Shown piece after piece: positions 30,803 to 41,238 of a stretch of DNA of 64,000 nucleotides. The notes under the pieces are model-generated. The model ran no database searches. It saw nothing but the letters and a program-made list of their open reading frames with translations, and was not told the origin of the DNA. The stretch lies in the NCBI RefSeq assembly GCF_000835495.1, contig NW_015622542.1, forward strand, positions 4,982,485 through 5,046,484, in the 5' to 3' direction. A program made the translations under genes and the position numbers. Origin of the DNA: Cladophialophora immunda. Its lineage: Eukaryota; Ascomycota; Eurotiomycetes; Chaetothyriales; Herpotrichiellaceae. Position 1 is the stretch's first letter. Every line of letters begins with the position of its first letter.

Positions 30803-32478
30803 TCACTGCTGCCCTTCAGCGCTAGCCTTGGCCGTCTCCTTTTCTCCAGTAACGCTCTCAGACTGCGGAGTAGATGATCCAGCGGGTGCAACACCCTGGG
30901 TGATCTGAGCGTTGATCTGAGCAATCGAGCTGCGACGCACCGAGGCTTCATCTTGGAACAACGACCACTCGCCAATGAGCTCGTCGGAGAACTGGTCGAG
31001 ATCCAGACCGATAATTTCCACCTCATCCGTCACTCTCAGGTGCAAGCCGGGAATGTATTTCAGGATAGTGAGCATGATGACCGAGAGAGTGAAGGACCAG
31101 CCGGCAATGGCGGCGATTTCGGCGAGTTGCTTAGCAACCTGCACGCCGTGGCCATCGATGGCTCCTTGAGCGATGGTGACGCCGTCGAGAGACGAGACAG
31201 AAGCAGAAGCGAAGATACCGGTGAGGAATGCTCCGCACATGCCACCGATTCCGTGCAATTTGCTGTGAATATTTTGTCAGTGGCAGGTCAACAACAGTCA
31301 CAGATACAGTGGGTACTCACAAGACTTCCAAGCCATCATCAATGTGAAGCCACTCGTTGACGGGCTCGAACAGGTTGACTACAATGGCGGTGATGAAACC
31401 AATGGCAGCTCCACACCAGACAGACACATAACCAGCCGCAGGTGTAATACCAACAAGACCAGCAATCACACCCTCACAAGCGCCAATGACGGAGAATTTG
31501 CGGTGCTTGATGTAGTCCATCAGGACCCAACCAGCGACACCAGTTGACGCAGCCAAGTTGGTGTTCCAGATGGCCATCATGGCGCGAATGCTGGCATTCA
31601 GAGCTGAACCGCCGTTGAAGCCAAACCATCCGAACCAAATGAGGGTGGTTCCGAGGAAAACAATGGTGACGTTGTGGGGCTTGTAGACGTGCTTCTCGCC
31701 ATATCGGCTTCGTTTGCCGAGGACAAGGGCGTAGGCCAACCCGGCAGTACCGCTGGAGATGTGGACAGGGCCACCACCAGCGAAGTCAAGAGCACCGAAG
31801 GTGAACAGCCAGCCGTTGGCATTCCAGGTCCAGTAGGAAATCGGGCAGTAGCACAGGGTGGCCCAGCAAAAGCCGAAGATGATAGACGGAAGGACACGGC
31901 CACGCTCGAACGAGCCGCCGACAACGATCATGGTCGCGCAGGCGCAGAACATCAACTCATAGAAGGCGAAGACAATGTCGGGGATGACAGCGGAACCCCA
32001 GGACGGCGCGGCCATGACCTAGAATCACAAGGTAAGTCTTTTGCCGTGGGAGTTTTGCGGGTCCTTTTTGCGGGCATTTCTTACGTTGATCATTCCAAAG
32101 TTCTTCAAATCGCCAATGAAAGGCCCGCCAGTTCGAGAAAAGGCGAGGGAGAAGCCCCAAAAGGCCCATTGAAAGGAGCAAACAGCCATAACCGTCAGGG
32201 ATTGGAACACCATGGCCAAGGCCGACTTCCTGCGCGTCATACCACCGTAGAGCAGACCGATACCGGGGACAATCACGAAGACGAGACATCCCATGATGAC
32301 CTGGTAGACGTAGTGGTACTCGAGGCCGGTGTAAGGCAGGTTGACGTCTATCACCTGCGGATTGCCTCCGTTGGCCATGCTGGAGTTGAACTCCGGCTGG
32401 GGGCTGAGGTTAGCACAGAGACCTCAGAGAGAGGATCGAGGAGCAACGTACGGCGACCGGGACTGCAACTGACGCCAT
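30803..32478 (-). CDS. Ammonium permease (AMT/MEP family)
   Basis: Four exons encode 498 residues: complement(32452-32478), complement(32085-32396), complement(31321-32018) and complement(30803-31262). Intron 1 runs gtacgt ... ccccag; an alternative acceptor 7 bases earlier breaks the frame. The protein has the AMT core: YQVIMGCLVFVIVPGIGLLYGGMTRRKS, FGMINVMAAPSWGSAVIPDIVFAFYELMFC, GGSFERGR, WTWNANGWLFTFGALDFAGGGPVHISSG, FGWFGFNGGSALNA and DDGLEVFKLHGIGGMCGAF. It includes both pore-lining His contexts (GGPVHISSG and FKLHGIGG), so it is expected to be active. It resembles MepB/Mep2-type plasma-membrane transporters used for scavenging ammonium. The 60-residue cytosolic tail ends in a Ser/Thr/Glu-rich segment. 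GATA sites upstream suggest nitrogen-regulated expression. Confidence 0.95.
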
Positions 32479-32590
32479 GGTCGTAGACTCAGAGACAATG
32501 TTGGAAGTCGAATCTGGAGAGGATCACCCTGCGGGACAAGAGAGTCTTGATGGAGAGAAGAGTTGTGGAGACGCAGCAGGACAAGACCTA

Positions 32591-32597
32591 CTATATA
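32591..32597 (-). promoter_or_regulatory. TATA box of the ammonium permease gene
   Basis: TATATAG on the minus strand, 113-119 bases before the start codon. Confidence 0.5.
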
Positions 32598-32850
32598 CCT
32601 GGAGAGTCTCTCACCGGATATCGGAAGCAGAGTCCACCATGGCGAGAATGCGCGTGGCAAATTTTTCGTCGCCAGACCACCTCCACGCTAGATCCCACAG
32701 TTCACAGGTCTCCATTGCTCTTGTGGTGTTGTCAAATGTGCTATGTTTGACCTCGAAGCGAGAGGCACGAGAATTTTTTCTGTTCATTCTGGATCCCTTA
32801 GACACGGGAGGCGTGCGGACCTTTCCTCGAAGGGGACAGGGCAGCCGACT

Positions 32851-32893
32851 TGATAGTGGTGGTCCTGAGGCTAGGCCTGGTTGATAGAGATAG
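32851..32893. promoter_or_regulatory. GATA-factor site cluster upstream of ammonium permease
   Basis: Three HGATAR sites occur within 43 bases: TGATAG at 32851-32856, TGATAG at 32882-32887 and AGATAG at 32888-32893. They lie 373-415 bases before the permease start. A further TGATAA (minus) lies at 33046-33051. AreA/Nit2-type GATA factors activate ammonium permease genes when preferred nitrogen is scarce; direct control here is inferred. Confidence 0.55.
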
Positions 32894-35318
32894 ATGGAGG
32901 GCCGAGATTGGCTGGGAGCAAAGACGATGCAAATAGCTGGATCAAATGGGTTCGTATGGCCCCCTGAATACGCCTCGTGGTTGACTGCCCGGGTGCCGCT
33001 GAGGTTGCGAGATTGTAAGATTAGCGAGCCTTGCTGGCCTTGCTCTTATCAGTGGAGCCTCGCCAAGACATGTGCCAAGCCTCATATCTCTGCGGCACGG
33101 GCCAATGACACGGGGCACGTCGGGATAAGCAGGACAAGATGCTGAGGTTGAAGCGGCTTCTCATCTTGTCAACAACTTTCTTCTGTCTTCGCCCTGTGGA
33201 GCCTGCAATCCTTGAGGCTTGAGCACGGCTTGAGCACAGCTTCGGGCTGCCATGACGGCCAAACAACGACCTCAAACGCCCTGAACGGCCCCTCCAGAAG
33301 CCCACCGTCCGACGCCGGAGAGAGGATCTCCTCCCCACGGCCGTCCTCCTCCTCCCTTCCCCCCTTCTGCACCACACACGGCCCGGCAGTCGAATCTCGC
33401 TTGTTGCATGCTGTTAATCAAGTTAAAGGCACGCCGACCGTCTTGGTATTAGGACAGACAGTCCTTGGTGAAGAGTCCGTCCTGGAGACTTCCGGTGTGT
33501 GGTGTCACGAGAACAGATGAGCAATTACAATCACTCTCGTTGGCTTCAGATACGGCAGGAATGTGTCTGAGGGGAGATGCTTGGACGTCTGTTGGCATGG
33601 AGAGGAATCGCTCCCTTGGATCGATCGAACCTGCTTTTGCGGCTACCTGATTGGGCTTTGGGCCATTTCTCGAACTCCGAGCTGTGAAAAATTTCTATCC
33701 TCACCACCTTTATCAGTCATGCTATGTGCTTACGCGAGCCGACACTGTCGACTGAAGCCCTCGGGGAGCTTGATGCACGATAAGCATGTCCAATCTCAAA
33801 GCCAGATGAGTTCCTGCAGAAATTTTCTTCTTCGTGTCTTTATGTCAATAGACGACACGGCTCGGAATGCTTAACTTGGCCAGAGGGCTTGACTTGGCTC
33901 ATGTCGATCGACGTTTTGCGGAGGTCGATGCGCGTTCCAGGCCTGGTGAAAAGATTCTTCGGGTTGTCGGCACAGTAAACTTACCCGTTGATATCTTACG
34001 GGGTCACGGATACGGCGGGTGGTGTGGGAGGACAGAGCGTCTCAAATATGAACCTCCACAGGTCGATGGGCGACAGCCTATGTACGCACAGGGCTCGGCC
34101 TTGATCGATCAGACGCCTACGTGTCCAGAATATTGGCGAGCAGAGAACGTTCGCCAGCCAGAAGGGTTTGGAAGGTCTACATTTCACACCCAACCGTCCT
34201 CCAGGGGATGTTGCGAGTACCGCCTGCCTTTTGGTAGCTGGTGATGGGTCCATGAATATGTAAGTCTAGACTGGGGAAGTTCCCCCTTAGCTCAACCAGG
34301 TACAAAGTACGGGTACAGCCACTGTCGAGGTGCGTTTGAGCCCCCCTCCCTCCCGCTAAGCATGCCATGACAAGAATAGCCTTCACACTGGATAGTCATT
34401 GGGTACTAGTTACGAGCAAGCCTCTAAGAAAGCGCGTACCTAAGCTCCAGAAGAAAACATGATCCCTGGTTCTTTGGGGAAGGCTAAGAACCTCCGGAGT
34501 ATTTCTCCCTGAAAGCAGAACCTGGTCTAGGTTCGCAGTTCGCCTAAACGCTCGAAGCGCAGACCTCTTCAGGACAGCCAAGAGTTTCTGGTGATTGCGA
34601 TCAATTCGAAGACCGACACATCGATGCTAGGCCGATGGGTCTGACGGCAAGCAAGCAGTTCAACTGATTTTCCACCACTACTTGATCCTTCATACAGATA
34701 GGCAAGATACCAACGCCATATCCGGGATCGTGCAGCGCCACTGCCTGGGCACCCGGCGTGTGGCGCCGCCAATCAGCCGACGATTCTCTTCGTTATGTCG
34801 CGTGCCCAGCAGAATGGAAAATTCACCAGCTTCACCAGCTGATATTGCCCAACATTTCTCAAAACATTTGCGTTGTTAACTGTGACCTAACAGCACCACC
34901 GACGGCACAGAGCAGGATCATGCAGAGAGGTCTGGGTTATTATTATCAAAACCGGAGCGCACCCAAAGAACTGCCCCGGTTCTAGTCTAGTCATACATCC
35001 GAGACCTCGTTCCATCTGATAGTGGCCTCCATCATGACGGATCAACCTCGACGCCATGGTTGGACCAACGTATCAGCCAGGAGATGGCGTCGGTCTTCGG
35101 TCCCTGATAACAGCACATATTATTATGCGCAACAGCAAATTGCCTTCTCGGCGTGCTGGTCAAAGCAAGGACGTCATCTTTGCTTTGTTGGTTCGTTTGA
35201 TTCGTTCAGCGAATTGTCATCGTCTGGTTTGTGACAAGCGGTCATAGGTCGCGAAGAAGTTGTGATTGGAGTATGGAGACAGCATCCTCGAGTGCTGTAC
35301 AACTCAGCTGTCCTCGCC

Positions 35319-35823
35319 TCAAGCCTTTGTTACCGGCTTCTTTGTGTCTTGTTTTTTGCTATATTTTCCCCAGCCTAGGGCTCGTGGACTATGCGGAAGC
35401 GTGTCAGTGACCTCGCCATGCACACAGAGTTGGCAATCTCAATACTTACATTCTAGACCAAGAATCTTCATAGACCTCCCTGTCGACCTCAGCTTTGTCG
35501 ATCAGACGTTGCAGCGAGGCCGGCAGACGAGGCTTTTTGAGTATTGATCGCTTGCTGCCTTGTTCTTTGCTGGGCTTCTCTGGCTGGTTGACTTGTTTCG
35601 AAGCCTGTGGACCTGGACTATTATAGTAGCCTGTGTTAGTATGTGGATCCATATACAAGGGAGAGGCAATTATCAGCGCCACTTACATCCGACTCCAGGG
35701 ATCCTCGTACAGGTCTCTCTCCTTCTCCGCCTTGTCAACGAGGTCTTGCAGTGGTGCTGGCAGGCTGGAGTCTGACATCGACCTGCGAGGGGCGGATGAG
35801 CTTTCTGAACTGATGGGATTCAT
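35319..35823 (-). CDS. Small unrecognised protein built from a duplicated exon motif
   Basis: Three exons encode 124 residues: complement(35687-35823), complement(35450-35617) and complement(35319-35388). Both introns are phase 2, begin at the same motif position (WSR then AT|gtaagt) and end tag|TCC. Intron 1 (69 bases) has a perfect tactaac branch site 17 bases before the chosen acceptor; intron 2 is 61 bases. A motif of about 27 residues occurs twice: LPAPLQDLVDKAEK/ERDLYEDPWSR-IP (about 21-47) and LPASLQRLIDKAEV/DREVYEDSWSR-IP (about 76-102). The linker and C-terminus are Lys/Gln/Ser-rich. No signal peptide or membrane helix. I do not recognise the family and assign no function. A TATA box at 35939-35944 fits the start. 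Read without splicing, each exon stops at once, which supports the splice model. Confidence 0.75.
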
Positions 35824-37277
35824 GAGGATGTGTTTGTGTTTGTTTATTGTCTTTCTGAGAAGATGTGTTTGTTTGCTGGATGCTTTGGGGTCATTCCACT
35901 CTCGAACGGTGGCCAAACCGCAAAGGTCTGGGTGTATCTTTATACACCCTCCCCATGGGGTGCGCATCCTAGGGGTCCAGCATTGCACGCATTAATTCCC
36001 GCGTCGACACAGCCAATCAGCTCCCGCGATGCCGCCCCGGCGCAAACTCGGCGTCGTTGTCGTCATGCGCAGCACCATCAACGTCGACATCATCGACATC
36101 ATCGTGCAGCGGAATCGAGATGCGAGAATCGTCCGACAAACCTCCGCCAGTTATTAGGTGATGGCCGCAACTGGTTACTCAGCAAATGCATCCACCTCCC
36201 AATCGAGGCATTGTACATACACACGCAAGAGGACGGACACTCACATCTCATACTCATACTTGTCCAGCTTCAAAGAGCCGGGAACTTGTTTTGACGCAAA
36301 ACTCTCTCCGTCCCGTCAAGGTTGTTGACGGCGTGCAGGCAAAATGGTTTGAAATCACCCTCTATGCACTCTCGTCTCGAACCCGAACCTTTCCTTCTAC
36401 ATCACTGATCGGCCTGGTATCTTCACCATTGCGAAGATAATAGCATCCTGCCTCTCTCTGGGGACAACCAACCCTTGAAATGTGGACTCCCCTCGAGATA
36501 GACGAGGACGACGAGGAACTCTTGACGGAGCGCAGCACTTTTATCTATTGAGATATACTCATTCACAGTCCTGGGTTTTCACAGTGGCTGGCACAAGATG
36601 GAGGGGGTACCCGAGTCTACATCAGAGAACCACTACGAATACAACATGTTCCCCCTCGATGCCAATCCTGCACAAAGGCCCCCTGACTCGTCGACAGCCC
36701 GATGCCCACCTGCCTTACACCTCTAGTCTTCTTCACGCGCTTCTCCAATCTTGTCTTGTTTTCATCGTTATCCCGGCCCGCCCCAGACTCTCTGGCTTCA
36801 TGGTCGCTAACCCTGGCGCACACGATCGCACCAATATTGCCACGGCCGTGACGAGGGGTATCACCAGAAACACCAAACCTATCTTCCAGTTGCTGTGCAG
36901 CGTGATCCCACAGCCTGGCCGGGCCTTGTGATGAACAGTAAGTTCTTTCTACTGCATCCGTGCCTGTAAACCAGCGATGCATACACAATATCCTCGTGTA
37001 CGAGGCAATCGACAAAGCAGGTTATTTTCTTTTTTTGGAAGCTAGGTATATGCTCAGAAGCACCACATATGCCTAGACACCTATCTACGAAACGTAAATG
37101 AGGAGGTAGAGTACCTCCCAACCAGTCCGCGATCTTATGATTGACCAAGGGCGCGCCGTAGGAAGGCAGTCGCTCGGACGAGGAATCCCTCGTCGCAAAG
37201 CCGGGCAGTACAACTACTCGGGCCAATTGATGGCTTTGATCAGATCTCGATGGGTTTTTCTATTCGCGCGAAAAACG
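35824..37277. other. Intergenic, 1.45 kb
   Basis: Promoter side of the duplicated-exon gene and 3' flank of the GST gene. Apart from the TATA box no feature is supported. Confidence 0.55.
35939..35944 (-). promoter_or_regulatory. TATA box of the duplicated-exon gene
   Basis: TATAAA on the minus strand, 116-121 bases upstream of the start codon at 35823. Confidence 0.55.
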
Positions 37278-38239
37278 TCAAAGGTAGGTGGCATGCACAG
37301 TTCTCCGACCCTGCATGGCCTCCCTCCACGCCTCAGCGTCGAATGCGCGCTCGGCGTAGGCGCGCACTCTGTCCTGCAGCATGCCCTGCCGCCCGACGTC
37401 CATCAAACGCGCGACGAACGGCACGACGTGGGCGTCGAGAGCGGTCGGGTCCGCAGTGCCAAAGATCCAGGGCGACCCGCTCCCCTCGACCGCGGCCCCG
37501 GCCAAGAGGGTGTCGATCTGCGACAGGAAGGAAGATGCTTTGGATTCCTGCTCCGCCACGGCTTCCTTGGTAAGTGCCGGTGCTCGGGTCGCGCGAACCC
37601 TGTAGCGAGAGGTGAAACGTCAGTTCTTGCGCCACAGGGCTGCCTAGAATGAAAACGGTGGCCCCGAAAGGGATGGACGTCTTGCTTCTTCATCTTCTTC
37701 TTGACTTACACCTCGAGCTTGAACTCCAGAGCCTGGCGCCACCGAGGCGAGATGGTCGGGTCGGATAGCAGCTTCAGCACCGAGTTCTCCATGTCTGCCG
37801 CGCGCTGAGGCTTGTGGGTGTAGGTGAGAGAAAAGTAGTTGATGTCGTGGAGCTCCGCCATGAGACGCTGGATCTGCGGTGAGAGGTGCGGTGGACAGAG
37901 GCTGGGGAAACGTTGGGCGAGAAAATATGTAATGTCGACGCTTTCGGTCAGGGGCTTCTTCAGCGCTTTGGATGAACTGGGTCCCAGCAGGACCGGAACC
38001 TGGAGCGGCTCTGGTGAGCGTTTGGCCTCCCTTAGGGGGGAGGGAAGACGTACTGTTCCTCGCGCGTTGACTTCGCAAAGATAGTATTCCGTCAACTGTC
38101 CGCCTTGTTGGATGTTGACCGGTCTTTCCTCAATGCTCAACTGCTGGCCTTGAAGACGTCTCGTCAGGGCAATGGTATACCGGACCATCACGGAGCAGAT
38201 CGAGTAGTCGTTGTAGAACAGGGTGTATACCTCCTCCAT
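37278..38239 (-). CDS. Glutathione S-transferase-like protein
   Basis: Three exons encode 265 residues: complement(38054-38239), complement(37710-37999) and complement(37278-37599). Intron 1 (54 bases, gtacgt...ctccag) is in frame; removing it restores NARGT-VPVLLG, the cis-Pro 'VPVL' of the thioredoxin-like N-domain. Intron 2 is 110 bases with gtaagt. N-domain: YTLFYNDYSICSVMVRYTIAL (1-25) and PLTESVDITYFLAQRFP (E-S-like pair). C-domain: all-alpha with WIFGTADPTALDAHVVPFVARLMDVGR. The Ser/Tyr catalytic position near the N-terminus is not obvious, so conjugating activity is uncertain; fungal relatives are annotated as GST N-terminal domain proteins. It is divergent from P450-1, suggesting joint regulation in a detoxification or catabolic run. 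Confidence 0.78.
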
Positions 38240-38903
38240 TTTCCTGGTTCGCGTGGAGTTTTGAGGGTTGAGGATGTCTCTGGAGACACAAGACCTGACC
38301 CGAAAAAAATCACCTTTCTAGATGTCCCCTGGCCCAAATGTTATACACTAAAAAGTCAATCTTGGCTCCCAAGCGCGGGGAGCTGCTCGTCAGTATTCCC
38401 CTCTGGCTCTCCCTCTCACGCTCTGGCTGGACCTACTGTAAATACTTCGGCCTTATTGAGAGTCCGAGCTGGATCGATTCATCCTCGTTCCGCCGTCCGC
38501 AGAGGCATGGCCCGGGGGGACATCGGAGCCCTGGAGGTCAGAGATCTCACGTCACGCCTGATTCTAATGCTGATGCTGAATGGCGCGCCTCAAGAATTCG
38601 AGGGCTTCTTTCCCCGGATTTGTGGAGTTTGTCAAGCTGTGTCGGGACGGGAGTACGTCGGCTTCCCCGTCCGCCGGAGCTGAGATTGGGATAAAGAATG
38701 AGTGGGAGTACGAAACTCCGCACGCAAGCGAAAGAGCGAAAAGAGCGAGGCTCGTACGGCTGACGGCGGACGGCGCTGAGCCAGAAGGACCATTCCAAGA
38801 GGAGGACATATACAAAATGGGGGGTGCACTTGTGGCATTCTCTCTGATGGGGGGGGGATATTGGGCTATCACCTCGCCAGCCATTCTTCAAGCTGCACTC
38901 ATC
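38240..38903. promoter_or_regulatory. Divergent promoter region, GST / P450-1
   Basis: 664 bases between start codons. TTATA at 38341-38345 (TATAA on minus) lies about 105 bases before the GST start. CATATACAAAA at 38807-38817 lies about 90 bases before the P450-1 start, supporting ATG 38904 as the initiator. Confidence 0.55.
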
Positions 38904-40859
38904 ATGGAGTCAATCACCAAGACCGCGGTTGACTTCTGCGTGGACCATCTGCGGATCACATTGCTGGTCGCTCTCCTGGTGAACACCGTCCCTGAAGTCG
39001 TCGCGGTGGATGTTTTCAGGAAACTGACGACAACAACAACCCTAGGTCGCATACATTGTATACGCCGTCCTGGTCGACCCCCTCCGCCACATCCCTGGCC
39101 CGCTGCTCGCCCGCCACCTGCCCGGCTGGCTAGCCATCCAGGCTTTCAGGGGACAGACCGAAGCGGCCGTCCTCGACGCCCACCGCACGTACGGCGACGT
39201 CGTGCGGATCGGGCCCCGCACCGTGGTGGCAGGCAGCGCCGAGGCGGTGCGCAAGGTGCTCGGCTACGGCGACCACTACCTGGACAAGTCGCCCGACTAC
39301 GACGCGCTGGTGGTGCACACGCCGTCCATCTTCAGCGAGACGGACCGCACGGCGCACGCACGCAAGCGCCGCATCGCGGCCCACACGTACAGCATGCAGA
39401 GCCTGACCAGGATGGAACACGTCGTGGCCACCAACCTCGACGTGTTCCTCGGCCAGATGGACCGGTGCGCCGCGCGGGCCCAGCCCATGGACGCCGCCGT
39501 GTGGTTCAAGTTCTACGCCTTCGACGTCATCGGCGACCTCGCGTTCGGCAGGGGCTTCGGCATGCTCCAGCGCGGCGTCGTCGACGACTTTGTCCGCTGC
39601 ATCTCGGACGGGGTCGAGTTTACGTTTGTGGTGAGAGGCTCGCGCGGCCACGTTCCTTCTCCCCGGAAAAGATTGCTGAATCATTTCGGGGGGTCTTAGA
39701 GGTTTCTCTTGCCGTCGTTCTTGAGGCCGCTGTGCCAGCTCCTCGTGGAGTATCTGCCCTTCTCCCTGTTCAGGGAGCTCAAGAGCGGATTCGCGTACGT
39801 GAAAAAGGCAAGTGGCATTCGTTGTCAAGAGAGGGCATCCTAGAGCCAAAGTTTTACTGATCTGTCCTCTGAAAAGGAAACAACGAGACTGGTCCAAGAC
39901 CGATGGATCAAAAGAGACGGTGTCGCCGCTCAGCGTGGCGACATCCTGGGCGCCCTCATGGAAGCCAGAGACCCGGCCACCAACGAACGGCTCGAGTTCG
40001 CAGAGCTGGCCACCAACGCGTCGACCAACATGTAAGTCACGATAGCTTTGTGGACCAGCGAGGCGAGGGTTGCAAAAGTTGAAGACTGTATGTGCTGACC
40101 GGGAGTGTCGATCTGTAGCATCGCCGGCTCCGACACGGTCACCATCTCGCTCACCGCCATTGTCTACCACCTCCTCCGGAACCCAGACCGCGCTGCGCAA
40201 CTGACCGCGGAGGTTCGAGGCAGTTCGCTAGGCGACGCCCCTCTGTACCGAGACATTCAGAGACTCCCGTACCTGGACGCCTGCATCAAGGAAGGCATGC
40301 GTCTCACCACGCCCTTTGCCGGACCCCTGCCTCGCCTCTCACCGTCGCAAGGGGGCCTCGACATTGGAGGCACGCACATCCCGCCGGGGACAGTGGTCAA
40401 CGTCATGCAGTGCCAGATCCACAACGACGGGCGCATCTTCCACGACCCCGAGTCCTTCACGCCGGAGCGCTGGCTGGTGAGCAGCGACAGTGGCAAGGAG
40501 CTGGACAAGTACTTTCTCGGAGTTGAGTGAAATCATTTCCCTTATCACCTCCTGTGGCCAGATTGTTTCTTTGCGAGTTGGGTACATGCCGACTGACGTC
40601 TCCCGTTGGTGCGCGAAAACAGTTCAGCACCGGTCCCCGCTCGTGCATCGGCAAGAACATTGCCCTTCTCGAGATGAAGTTGCTGCTCTACTCCTTCTTC
40701 CGGCGGTACGATCTCTCCCTCCTGGACCCCGGCGCCGAGCTGCGATGCCGTCGATATCTCGTCACCAAGCCACTCAGCTCGGTGCTGGTCAGGGTTCAAA
40801 GCGCGGGAGTTGGATCCGAACAGGCCGCCGGTAACAGGGCGGAGGCCTCGGTCAGCTAG
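38904..40859 (+). CDS. Cytochrome P450 monooxygenase (P450-1)
   Basis: Six exons encode 520 residues: 38904-38978, 39046-39630, 39700-39807, 39877-40031, 40119-40521 and 40623-40859. All junctions keep frame. Intron 3 has a GC donor (aag|gcaagt) with a tactgat branch site; intron 5 has the weak donor gttgag. Layout: N-terminal membrane anchor (DFCVDHLRITLLVALLVAYI), PGPLLAR hinge, I-helix AGSDTVTIS, K-helix KEGMR, PERW, and the heme loop FSTGPRSCIGKN with the Cys ligand. Class E microsomal P450 of the fungal benzoate-hydroxylase/pisatin-demethylase type; substrate unknown. The frame stays open upstream to an ATG at 38580, but the extra 108 residues look unlike a P450 and span the TATA-like site. 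Intron positions match P450-2 at three places. Confidence 0.9.
39808..39876 (+). other. GC-AG intron in P450-1
   Basis: Donor AAG|GCAAGT, acceptor gaaaag|GAA, branch tactgat. Splicing joins GFAYVKK to ETTRLVQDRW; the unspliced frame hits a stop (39858-39860). Confidence 0.8.
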
Positions 40860-41238
40860 ATACGTATCTTACATGTATCCGGGGTGTTGGATAGGGATGC
40901 CTTATAGGGGCCCTGGGTTGGTCCGGCCAAGGTGCGAAGCTGTCTGTCGGGGATGTGCTTCGTCCAAGTGTTCAAAGATCCCCCAAACACTACTGTGTGT
41001 CTAGTTAAGCAATCACGCCGGTCAAAGGCAGGAATGGGGCAAAAGGGAAAACGGTGTGGATGATGTCAGTGTTACTACATCTGACGAGGTAACATGTTTA
41101 TTTCTGGGAAAGTATCTTAGATCAACGAAGCCATGAACAAATATCGATCAGTCAAGCAAGTGTAATGCTGAAATGCAAAGGTATGTCTGTCGAGCAATCA
41201 TGTCAACATCTCATCACAGTCACCACCACTCACCACCG
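40860..41238. other. Convergent intergenic region, 380 bases
   Basis: 3' flanks of P450-1 (plus) and the FAD monooxygenase (minus). Nothing else seen. Confidence 0.6.

Larger units (their letters stand above)
32479..35318. other. Gene-poor stretch, 2.8 kb
   Basis: Upstream region of the ammonium permease (including the GATA cluster) and 3' flank of the duplicated-exon gene. Open frames up to about 135 codons on both strands show no domain, no consistent splice signals and no repeat relation to known elements. I see no gene in it. Confidence 0.55.

Noticed and set aside
32397..32403. Earlier acceptor (ctcag) for intron 1 of the ammonium permease
   Set aside because: It shifts the frame into the rest of the protein; the acceptor seven bases further on keeps it.
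35618..35631. Acceptor acacag directly after the tactaac branch site in the duplicated-exon gene
   Set aside because: It is only four bases from the branch site and leads to an immediate stop; the next tag keeps the frame and mirrors intron 2.
38580..38903. 108-codon in-frame extension of P450-1 from an upstream ATG
   Set aside because: The extension has no P450-like or targeting features, contains the likely TATA box, and P450 length is normal from ATG 38904.
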